Below, one piece after another: positions 49,840 through 59,900 of a stretch of DNA of 64,000 nt. Location of the stretch: the NCBI GenBank assembly GCA_004794655.1, contig SMMW01000048.1:620001-684000 (forward strand), read 5' to 3'. The stretch comes from Marisa cornuarietis. Lineage: Eukaryota; Mollusca; Gastropoda; Architaenioglossa; Ampullariidae. Both the position numbers and the translations under genes were made by a program. Numbering within the stretch: position 1 is the first letter of the stretch; every line of letters begins with the position of its first letter. The notes below the pieces were generated by a model. The model was not told the DNA's origin. It made no database searches and was given only the letters and a program-made list of their open reading frames with translations.

Positions 49840-51445
49840 ACTGAAGGGTGTCTCGACTAGCGTTAGCCAGGCGGCCTACATTTTACACCACTCTTCTCGC
49901 TTCTCCGCTACTCCCATCCCGTCAGTTGTTTATGGAAATATCACGCCATGCCGTTTTATTGCATGGAGTTTTTAATAATAAAAACGTTAATGAAATATGT
50001 GGCTGGAGACGGAAGGGGTCTAGAAGAGGTAGGAGGAGGCGGGAGGGAGAGAGTCCTGCCACACTAAAATGAAAGTTTGCTTGCGGCGAGCTGTAATCTA
50101 GGAGCACCCAAATGATGATGACGTGAAGGAAGCGAACGACAGCCAATCGATCGTATTGCATAATCTCACCAATAAGGTCCATGTCTTGTAGTTCCCATCA
50201 TCCTAGTCGATGTCTGATCGCGCAGGCCAGAAAGAATGATTGAGTTTTAACTCAACTTCCGTCATCTTTTCCTCATCCTTTTTTTTATTTTCTTGTCGTT
50301 GCAGCATCTGACAGGCCCTGGCCCATAAGGAGGACAGCGCGGCTCGGTGGAAGTGGTCAATCAACACTGTCGGGGACCTCACTGGCGCAGTGTTGACGCC
50401 AAAGAGACGGAGTCGACGAGAAGGAGGACTTTGGGGGGGTCATTTCCTTACTAGTGCCACAAGTGGACGCCGGTCTTGTGAAGACGTCTGGCACGAGAAA
50501 AAAAAAGAAAAGAAAAAAGGACGGAGTTTTTCTGGGAGTGTCGTCGTCGGGGAAAGACCGCGTTTGCACAGAGAGGACTTTGTGTTTCGAACCTTCTGCC
50601 TTGGGTTCTGAAGAGGTCGGTTCCAGCCAGAAATGCATGACAGGTGAAGTACTCTTCCGTAAATTAATCCAGCGTCTGAAAGCATTGAAACTTGGAGCTG
50701 ACCCACCAAGAAGAGCATTCAGCAGTTCTGCAGATAGGAAAAATTCACACTGTGTGTACATTTAAAGTACAAGTCATACAGTTTTTTTGTCAGAAACACT
50801 GTTCGTACTCACAGTTCATTTCATAGAGGGAGGCAGTTGTGGTAGTTTCTGCGAATCTTTCGATATTCACGCGCAAGTCAGCAAGAGTGCACTGAAGCAG
50901 TCGGTGATCTTATTTCAGTGTCTGGAACCTTCTCATGAGGTGAAAGCAGGAGCAAAGCGCTGTCCGTGCTTCACAGGAGAGGACTTAATCGACCTGCGCC
51001 GAGTTTGCCTCAGGAAATGTTTGCTGCTGTCTGGATGTGAGACCTCGCCGGTACCAACAAAAGAGAACGTCCTTTATTGTCGGGCTGAACATTAACTTTT
51101 TGTTTTTGGTGTTGTTGTTGTTGTAGTTGACTGAGGAACAATGTGGGTGTATTTGCTGGAACCTCCAGACACTTCCGGTCGTTCTAACGTGACCGTGTGA
51201 CTGTGATTGTGTTTGATATCGCAATCAACTTGCTGTGGCATGACTGGTTCTATCATTGTCCCCTGCGGTCGTGTAAACTGTCGTTCTCTCTGAGACCACG
51301 TAGAGGTTGAACATTTGTGGCGTCTAGTTTTCTGAGAGTCAACCGGACTGTGTAATCAGCGCTGCTGATACTGCCTTATGCTATGTCCTTCTGAACAAAT
51401 ACAAATATTCTGTCTAAAAATAAACCGAGTGTTTTTTTTAATAAG
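49840..51445 (+). promoter_or_regulatory. 5' flank of the LPMO gene
   Basis: No confident coding exon. A pyrimidine tract with GTTGCAG ends at 50304, and a second acceptor-like site (T-rich, ending AATAAG) lies at 51445, 25 bases before the LPMO start codon. One or more 5' untranslated exons may therefore lie upstream. No clear TATA box is identified. Confidence 0.3.
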
Positions 51446-51470
51446 GGGATATTTCTCGGCGGCAGCAACG

Positions 51471-51683
51471 ATGTCTGGTTCGCATGAGTCGCCTCGTCTG
51501 CTGGACGCGTTTCACAAGACGTGGAGGTTGTTCAGTGTCTTGACTTTGATGTGGACGCTCATGACCCAAGTTGAAGGTCATGGCCGGCTCCTGGACCCTC
51601 CATCCCGCTCTAGCATGTGGCGCGTGCATTTTCCCAATCCGCCCAACTACGACGACAACCAGCTTTTCTGTGGCGGGGTAGCG
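51471..51683 (+). CDS. LPMO exon 1
   Basis: Encodes the signal peptide, the N-terminal copper histidine and the first 35 residues of the mature enzyme up to FCGGVA. It ends at donor GTAAGT (51684). Confidence 0.93.
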
Positions 51684-54600
51684 GTAAGTCAGTTCCTCTC
51701 TTAGTTTCCTCTCTATTTCTTCCTCTCCCGCGTCATCGTATGCGCGCACCCAAACACGAACACACGTTTACGCACATTTTCTCTCTCACACTCTTTATAC
51801 ATATATATATATATATAAATTAACTTATATAACGCCATATCCCGGCCCTATGGGCAAGCTCACGACACATTACAAAGAAGCACACACACACACGGGTGCA
51901 CGCAACATAACATGCAAACGTGCTGTTTATAAAATGCCATGTGTGATAATGAAAGATATGTTGAGAATGCCTCTTTGAAAAACCGTAATTTTTTCACAAG
52001 CCCTCGAAAGGGAAGCAGTGCAAATCCACCGATACAATAATTTCAAGACCCCCATCTTCACTTCATCTTTCAAAAGTGACAAATCCATATGCTTTCATAT
52101 ATCGTTTTAGTCTGGTGCTTTATGGCTTGTCAGTCAAAACACTGCTATAATTATCACGGAAGACACATTTCTACTGTTTTCCTTCAAGAGCACCAAAGCA
52201 ACTGATCGCAAGAGTCAAAAACGGCAAATGCAGTGGTCTAACATCTTTTCACAGATTAAATGTTTAGGGGCTACAGTTCTACAGCTCGTACTTTAGATCA
52301 ACAAAGTCATTATTAATCAGTGATTAAAAACAAATCAATTAATACTTGAGAAATAGTTCTTGTTCATGGATCAAATCATCCGTAGATTGCTAGGAGCAAC
52401 ATGATTACAAAGGATAGAGTGGACTGAACCGACTGTGTGACCTCACCGGTGAATTGCGCAAAGAGACTATTATGGCAGCCGATGGAACAATAGAATGCTG
52501 AAGATGAAACCAAACGGACGCAGACAAGCAGATAGCTGCACAAAGTGACGAAGAAGCGTCAAGACAGGCATGAAGCACAACAGGTCGACGTAGGCAGCCA
52601 CAAGTAGAGAGTTAGTCCCCCTAGCTCTCGTAGTTTCAGAGTGATGTCCCTTTGCCTTGGGGCCATAGCCGTGTGTGTGTAACAGGGGTTGCTTGCCCAG
52701 TCTCACCACAATACTAATCATAATTCAACATTGTTGTAGGTTTCAGCTGCTTCTACTCCCATGCCAGTTGCTGGTTCGGCTGAGACGAAACGTTTACAAG
52801 AGAAATCTGCTCAGTAGGGTGGTGCTCCCACCTCTAAAACTCTCCCTTCGCGCGCTTTGCCCTCTTATTCCTCCTACCCCGAATATTCTAAAATCTACCC
52901 TGTTGTTGCTGTTCCCTCCTCTCTCTCTCTCTCTCTCTGTAAAAACCCAACAGACAGGTCGCTGGAAAAACCAGTGGGATATGCCAGGAGGTTGGGGACA
53001 ACCAGATGACACAAGGTCGTCCCCCACCCATTTCCCCCTATCTGGAAAAACCAGGGGACACAAGGTCACTGGCTAGGAAATCGCCAGCGCAAATGGGCAA
53101 AGGAGTCGCCGGACATCGGACACCTTCCCCATTGTGCCACCCCGAGTCCGCACATGCGTCCCAGCCTGTGTATGTGTGCGTCACCAGCTACCCTCTACCA
53201 CATTATGTTCATGCAGTTTAGCTCGTTCTTTGTGACCATACTAGTAATGTCTTTCAGCAACAGCAGCAATTTATGTCTCAATAACAACACTAGCGAGAAT
53301 CATTGTTGCCATAAACTGCCACGTCATAATACTTTCCCTTTAAAGGAGTGACGATCTTGGGTTGATCTTTGTAAAGCCAACTGCATGTCCAACGTTTTAG
53401 CATATATAACACTGACTGCTAAAAGACTATGCAACAATATTTTTCCTGGTATCTATCGTGAAATATCGTGACGTTGCGATAATCACACCGCCTCTGAGCG
53501 AGTGCCTCATGATGAGTACACAAAGCTGACTCGGCTATTGATAAATCTCCCGAAGGGACATGAGGAGTTTGTATAAATGTATTGATATAGTTCACCAACA
53601 CAGTGTAATTACAAACTATCTTAAAGACAGTATCAGAATATAAAATAGTATTACAACTTAGGGAAGTAAAAGGCCAATTACCGTTAACGTAAGTGTTTCA
53701 CCGTGGCTAGGGCACCCAGTTCTCTTCTTCCACTGCTTTCCCTGGTAAATCACGTTTCCATTTCTATTGCAAAGTTTTGGGTGGTCACGGTCCACAATCA
53801 AGCCTACTAACCACTGGGGCCATAGCTATGAAGCGAAGGTAACTCACTGCCTCCGGGGGATATTAAGGCCAAGCGTCTTGTCTCATTAGTTAGGAATCTG
53901 TGTCCAAAACCCTCAGATAATGTTTTGTTATTTTACTCCTCCCTATGTTATTTGTCACACAGGTCCAGTGGCATCAGAACGGTGGCAAGTGCGGATTGTG
54001 CGGGGATCCCTGGCCCGGTCCACGTGACAACGAGGCTGGCGGAAGGTACGCCAACGGAATCGTCACCCGGAGCTATGAAGTGGGTCAGGTCATCGACGTC
54101 TACATCGAGCTGACAGCCAATCACAAAGTAAGGCTTACGTTATCACTCTTTTATTCGTGATAGTAAAAGTGAAGTCGATGTTTTAACCATGATTCTGTTT
54201 CGATAAAGTCGTGTAAATTGTGGGCATGAAGTCACGGTATGAGTAGCAGGTGGATCGTTGTTTCCTAATGGCGCTGTTTGTGATGTAGGGTTACTTCGAG
54301 TTCCGCCTATGCGAGCACAACAACCCTTTCAAGAACATCACCCAGGACTGTCTGGATCAACACCTGTTAGTGCTGGACGATACAGGAAGCGCGCGCTACA
54401 TGGTGCCAGACGGCGCCTACAGCACGAAACTGGACATCAAGCTGCGCCTGCGTCTGCCGCAGGGCCTGACCTGCGTCGCGTGCGTCTTCCAGTGGAAGTA
54501 CAACGCCGGCAACAGCTGGGGCGAAGACCCAGTGACGGGAAAAGGGTGTGTGGGTTGCGGTCCGCAGGAACAGTTCTACGGTTGCGCTGACGTGGCCATC

Positions 54601-54822
54601 GGCCACAACGAGGTGCAGGTAGGGCTGGTGCCCAAAAGGTACCCCTGGTACTTCCAGGACCCGGACTCCGAATGGCACTACGGAGTGGCGTATGTGTCCA
54701 GTGACACTGCAGCCATCTCGGCCGCAGGCAGGACTTTAGGTCGCGGGAGCAGTGAGGTGGCGCTGTTTACAATGCTTTTTCCTCTGTGTGTACGCCGACT
54801 GCAGCTCATCGCGATAGGATGA
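51471..54822 (+). CDS. AA15 family lytic polysaccharide monooxygenase, secreted
   Basis: This is a copper enzyme expected to break glycosidic bonds of chitin or cellulose by oxidation outside the cell. Three exons (51471-51683, 53963-54127, 54289-54822), all joined in phase 0 with GT-AG introns, give 303 residues. Residues 1-36 are a signal peptide with a hydrophobic core at 20-32. Cleavage after VEG exposes His37, the N-terminal ligand of the copper histidine brace, in HGRLLDPPSRSSMWR. The second brace histidine is probably His125 in ANHKGYFEF (position 89 of the mature chain). The axial aromatic is Phe222 or Tyr223 in QFYGCADVAI. Ten cysteines in the catalytic region could form five disulfides, usual for AA15. 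A glycosylation sequon (NIT) starts at Asn142. The domain ends near residue 230. The remaining 70 residues are unusual and end in a hydrophobic stretch. The start ATG at 51471 gives a proper signal peptide; an in-frame ATG at 51378 would not and lies before an acceptor-like site. Roles in digestion or chitin remodelling are inference. Confidence 0.93.
51684..53962 (+). other. LPMO intron 1
   Basis: A 2.28-kb phase-0 intron from GTAAGT to CACACAG. It contains an (AT)n run near 51801-51817, a fragment resembling dispersed repeats (near 51830-51880), and a stretch at 52954-53080 with an acceptor-like site and a short imperfect internal repeat. A weak SINE-head-like block on the minus strand is at about 53795-53870 (CAGTGGTTAGTAGGC). 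Confidence 0.85.
53963..54127 (+). CDS. LPMO exon 2
   Basis: 55 codons from VQWHQNGGKCGLCG to ELTANHK. It carries two Cys of the CGLCG motif and the second copper-ligand histidine. Acceptor CACACAG, donor GTAAGG. Confidence 0.93.
54289..54822 (+). CDS. LPMO exon 3
   Basis: 177 codons plus TGA, from GYFEFRLCEHN through CVACVFQWKYN and QFYGCADVAI to the C-terminal extension. GC-rich coding sequence. An antisense frame across it is a shadow. A further 3' exon cannot be excluded because the last 30 codons are weakly protein-like. Confidence 0.88.
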   Translation, partial: GYFEFRLCEHNNPFKNITQDCLDQHLLVLDDTGSARYMVPDGAYSTKLDIKLRLRLPQGLTCVACVFQWKYNAGNSWGEDPVTGKGCVGCGPQEQFYGCADVAIGHNEVQVGLVPKRYPWYFQDPDSEWHYGVAYVSSDTAAISAAGRTLGRGSSEVALFTMLFPLCVRRLQLIAIG

Positions 54823-56006
54823 CGTCGCACAGACCGCCACCCGATCGTAAGTCGATGAAAGTTCCAAAAGAAAAAAAAAAAAAGAAAACAAAATGTCTTG
54901 AGGATTTACAAAACTCTAAAATGTATGTGTTATATAACTGGCAGATCTGCCATGCCAAGGTTGTATAATTCATATCCCGTAACGGGGCCTACATATTTCA
55001 TCGATTGAAACAGGAACACCCCTCTTCAAGCAAAATGACAACGAAAAACGCGCTCAACAGATTTTTTAACGTGAACGATTGGACCGCTTTGTTGGCCTTA
55101 GGAAGAAATATATTGAAAGCAAACACTTAAAACTTCGTAACAACATGGTGTCAAAGAAAAAAGCGAGAAAAGATACGGTCGAAAAGTGCGGAGGTCATCT
55201 GCATTATGGCAGGCATATCTGGTCCCCTGCCCTCTATCTATATAAACATAACAGCCTATTTACCCACTTAGTGAAAGAGCGAAACAAGTCGACAGTTGTT
55301 GTTTTTTTTTGAGCCATCATTTAGACAACGCACCGCGCACTCACACTCTATGTCGGCAATCTTTGAAATTGTCGCAACCTTATACCGTATTTCTTTGTTC
55401 ATCTATTTTTATTTGCTCCATCTTTAGCCATCATATATTTGTCTCGATTTTGGCGACTTTGCAGGAATGTGCCATTAATGTGTTAATCTTGGCGCTCGTC
55501 TCGCCTAGCCTTGAACTTGTCCATGTATCTGTGTATTTGTATATTCATCACTTGCCTTTGGTCTTGTTTTTTTTTTGCACTACCCATCTACATAATAGAT
55601 ATCTTTCTATAAATCAGCAGTGATGAGTGGAGTCATAAATACTATAGGAGTGAGTGAGAGAACTAGTAGTGACTGAGTAAAGCGTGGGTGAAAGGGGAGG
55701 GGAAAGAGGATCACTCATTTGTAGAATTGTATAGCGTTTTCTTTGTGGCAAGTCCACGCTCTATTGCATCATATTCCTGAAATGTATTTCATTTAATTAT
55801 ATTTTTGTTGCATAAAATAATTGTGTATATAAATGTAATATTGGTTTACAAAATGTAATTAAATTGTCACACAATAAGTTTCAGAAATTGTTTGGACGTT
55901 TGTGACTTAAGCATAGTTTTCACATTATAAGAGTAAGCTTGCATTATTTTTATATTTGGTTGGTGACGGCAGTTCAGTACACACACCCCCACCCTTCCAC
56001 AAAAGG

Positions 56007-56012
56007 AATAAA
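56007..56012 (+). terminator. Candidate poly(A) signal for the LPMO gene
   Basis: Canonical AATAAA downstream of the LPMO stop. The distance of about 1.2 kb makes assignment tentative. Confidence 0.3.
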
Positions 56013-56037
56013 AGGTGCATTTTGTCATCACAGAACA

Positions 56038-56043
56038 TTTATT
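56038..56043 (-). terminator. Candidate poly(A) signal for the cadherin-type gene
   Basis: AATAAA on the minus strand, about 0.7 kb downstream of the TAG at 56750-56752. Confidence 0.35.
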
Positions 56044-56749
56044 TTTTCCAACTTCCGTTAAAAAGGATAGAAAAATACGATTTACGGAATGCATCAACAA
56101 TATTCATATATGCATCTTTCTCAGCAGTTTTATAATAAACAACTTTTCACGAAAACACTCTAATAACCTGTGCCTGAATTTTTGTCTGCACAGACTTTCC
56201 TCGATAAACGAAATGGCAACAATTTTAGCAGAATAATGAATTGAATACGTGCTAACAGTGAGCCAGAACGATTGTATTTGCTTGCACTTATTTCTCTTTC
56301 TCTCCAAAACAATGTCCACGTTTTTGAGCATAAACAATCTTTCACTTGAGAAAAAAACAACCCAGAAATAAAAATGGGGGGTGGGGGGGGGTAACTTGCA
56401 AAAAATTTAAAATGCTAAGAAACAAAAGCATAGAGGCTATCCTCTAACCTGTAATGAAGGTTCCTACAGAAGAGTGGTTAATATTCTCAATATGAATTAT
56501 AATAACGTTACGGTTATAGCGTTGTGTACGATGAATAGCTGTAGCGAGAATAGTTGCACTGTTGATTTTAGTCCCTTCAGATATATTCAACTCTCTTTGC
56601 TAGGTAACGAATCCCTGTGAACTGTTTCGCGGACATGCTAAAGCCAGTGTGACACAACAGGGAAGACAGTCCGCTGGTGTTGAGGACTGACAGGAGGGGC
56701 GGCTTAGGTACTCGATGACCGTCATCTCAAGAAGTGATTAGTGCTTCAC

Positions 56750-56907
56750 CTACTCGATGTCGAATGTCCGAAAGCTGAGAGGGGGGCTGGAAGACTCGGA
56801 GTCAGGGTCAGATGGCGAAGGGCTACTTGGAGGAGAGTACTCTGGGCGGTGGTCGTCGATGTCTTGGATCTCTACATCGATTTCGTCGTCTGGGAAGAAG
56901 ATGGCGT
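56750..56907 (-). CDS. Cadherin-type gene, last coding exon
   Basis: 158 bases. Acceptor GTCGCAG follows an uninterrupted T tract. Encodes FFPDDEIDVEIQDIDD and a Ser/Pro-rich segment ending FRTFDIE, TAG. The C-terminus is not a classical class I PDZ ligand. Confidence 0.85.
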
Positions 56908-59900
56908 CTGCGACAAAAAAAAAAAAAAAAACTATGCAGGGACGAGTTTAATACACGGTGCAGTCCTGCATGACCAGCTGCAAACATTTAACATACCAAA
57001 CTGCTCATCTCTTATATCGGGGCCCTCCCCAACCCACCCGCACGGTAGTCCTTTAGCGTCTACCTCCACTGTGTCCGAGAACTCCTGTTTAGGTATCTGA
57101 GCTGTCACTCACTCGGGAGAAACGCCCACTGAATTTAGATGGACGGTACCGAAAAAACAGGCAGGACAGGAGGAAAAGACTATGTTTTGAACAACAGTGT
57201 CAACTGCTGACCCTTGAACAACACGAACTTGAATAGAGCGGCGTCAGTTATACGCCGATTTTGTTTTCAATATATTGAACATTTTTTAAGGATACGCGAC
57301 GACTTAAAACAAAGCCGGTTGCATGAATCGAAATATGGAAAAATTATGAAAAAATGTATCCCATGAATGTATGCTATGTATGTATGTATGTATGTATGTA
57401 TGTATGTATGTATGTATGTAGATACTTGTCTGAATTATAATTTACTGCTATAAAATATACACAAATCTATTACATAAAATCAAAAACGCGAGGACACAAA
57501 CGATTACAGACGGTGCATGTAAATATACTTTTCTGTTTTAATGTTCTTAATATTTTCATTTCTCTAGCTTAGCCTGAAGTTATACTGCTGGGGAGAGGAT
57601 AATTGGGTGGAGCAGTGGCCCTAACCCCCGCGGTATTCCGTTGTTAAGGGTCAACAGTATATACTTGGCTATATATATATGTGCAATTTTCATTCCATTC
57701 ATACATCAACGCATAAGCTAGATGACCCTTTTTTTCTCAAAAGACAGCCACAGCGAAAACAACACCAATAAAAAGTGTAGTTTCCCTTCTTGCAAGAAAG
57801 GTTACACAGCTTCATGCAAATATTTAAGCATACCCGAACCCACAGATCTCATGTACCACTCATGCTGTGGGGCTGATGATTAAGTGCTGTTACTGGCCAG
57901 AGCTCCTACATGCCTTCATCTCCTGTAGTGCTGCTTAGTGTTATATGTACTTTTAAACACAGCTAAAGTTAGGTGTGTGTTAATCTCTTTTTTTGCCCAC
58001 ACCGGCTGTGCAGTAGGAGAGGAATGTATATATTTAGTATACAAAGACAGTTCTACTCTCCAGAATGGCAGACAACTTTCCAATCTATTCCCGGCAAACT
58101 AGCCAACATGAAAAGTTAAGACTCCATGCACAAATATGAACACTGATGACAAAGAATACATCTGTTGTTTACAACTTATCAGCAGTCACTATATTGACCA
58201 TTTAAACAATGAACCATCATGCATGCACTGTTTATTTGAAAACATAAGATATTACTGTTGTTTACAGTGCGGTGTTAACAGGAGTGAGTAGCACACAAAC
58301 AACTACAGTTAAAAGATACTTCTAAAGAGTGTTATGCCACATAGGAATAAAGAGAGAATACCATGTTTCTGGGCCTCTCACCACCCTGTTTTGAATAAAA
58401 GAGTTCAGACATTTAAAAAAGACAGATATGTTTATATGCATACTCTAAACTGGAGCCTGCTAACTGCAGGAAAATCCAAGATAATCCACGCTAAATGTAT
58501 TTTAATAAGTGCTGTCAAGAGGGAAAAAATGTCTGGTTTTCTGAGCTTACATCATCTCTGTAGACATGTGCGTTTGTGCCCCTGGAAATAGGTGAAAAAT
58601 ATTTAGTGCTTATTTTAGTTAAATATAGTTGTGTGTTTAAAGCATACATATATGTAGGTCTACAAGTGTAAAGATCTTTGGATGGAGAACGAGAAAACAA
58701 GATGATTAAAGGGGCAAAGGAGAAGAGAGGTGGGGTAAAAGGAATGGGAGACTGGGAGGAAAAGGCAGACGAAACAGAAAGGTGTTTAAACTATTGTGTA
58801 ACCACCAGTCTACAGTTTTCATTAACCCAAAGGAAAGCGCCTTCTCTGTCACCAGATCATTGTGTGGGCTTACTCACTTGGTCGAAATTTCTCTTCTGGC
58901 ATGATTTCAGTCTCAATGACTGGTTCAGGCTCAAGCTCAGGCTCACTGAAATGGGCAGGTGGTATATACCTCTGCACACACAGGTAGCAGCACACACTGT
59001 TATTATAAATTACTGTGAATGATGTCAAGTGCAACATTGATGTAATAATGCTTAAAGGCAGAAGGAGAAAGAACAGCTGTTGGTATTGTATGCTGTGTAA
59101 CTGTGAGCTAGTCCAGCTCTATGGACAAATGCCACTTAGAAAGATTTAATGTGAAGGTGAAAACTAAAACTTTGATCAACATTCTTCACTTTGATATATA
59201 TATATATATATCTGCACACATGCCAACACGCATGCACACACACACACACAGGCACACATACATGCCATATCTACAAAGAGAGGATTTAAATATTTTGATC
59301 TTTTAATGATATCTGACAAAAGGTTTCTCTGAAGACAGATTTAGATAGTATAACCCAAAAAATCCTTTTAACTGTAGCTCTAATAGCAAAAATTAAAACT
59401 TCAAATTTTTAAAAGCTTTATGGTGGTATAGTGATTTCTATGCTGATATTTCACTTTTCACCATGAAATCCCAAAACAAACTTTGCTAATGTAATAAACT
59501 ATCTCCATCTATCAAATGTGTGTGCACACACATGCATTCTCATGTTCTTCCACAGGAAGGTAAGATCTAAAAGTCAAATAATTAATAATTAATAGGTATG
59601 ATTTCATACCACAGGCTCATCATCCATGATAGGTTCTGTCACAATCACTGGCTCTGGTTCTGTCACAATCACTGTTTCTGGTTCAGTATGATGAGGCTCA
59701 GGAAAGTACACATCAGGTGCAGGAACAACCACCGGAGGAGGGGTACTATTAGATTTCTTCTGGACAACAGCATAAACGTTGTCAGAATCAGGCTCCACGT
59801 GCGACATGACTGGATGTGAGGGCACCTTCTGAACTGGTGGGTGTGGCTGATCTCCAACTGATTTGAATGCTTGGTTGTCATAAACTGGATTGACACTGAG

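Larger units (their letters stand above)
54823..56749. other. Convergent intergenic region and 3' untranslated sequence
   Basis: It lies between the stop codons of the two facing genes. A plus-strand AATAAA is at 56007-56012 (about 1.2 kb after the LPMO stop) and a minus-strand AATAAA at 56043-56038 (about 0.7 kb after the cadherin-type stop). No additional gene is seen. Confidence 0.5.

Noticed and set aside
49678..49860. Short frame with repeated YRDG peptide
   Set aside because: It translates the minisatellite; unit indels break the frame, so coding selection is unlikely.
54367..54678. 103-codon minus-strand frame over LPMO exon 3
   Set aside because: Antisense shadow of GC-rich coding sequence; the plus strand carries the conserved enzyme motifs.
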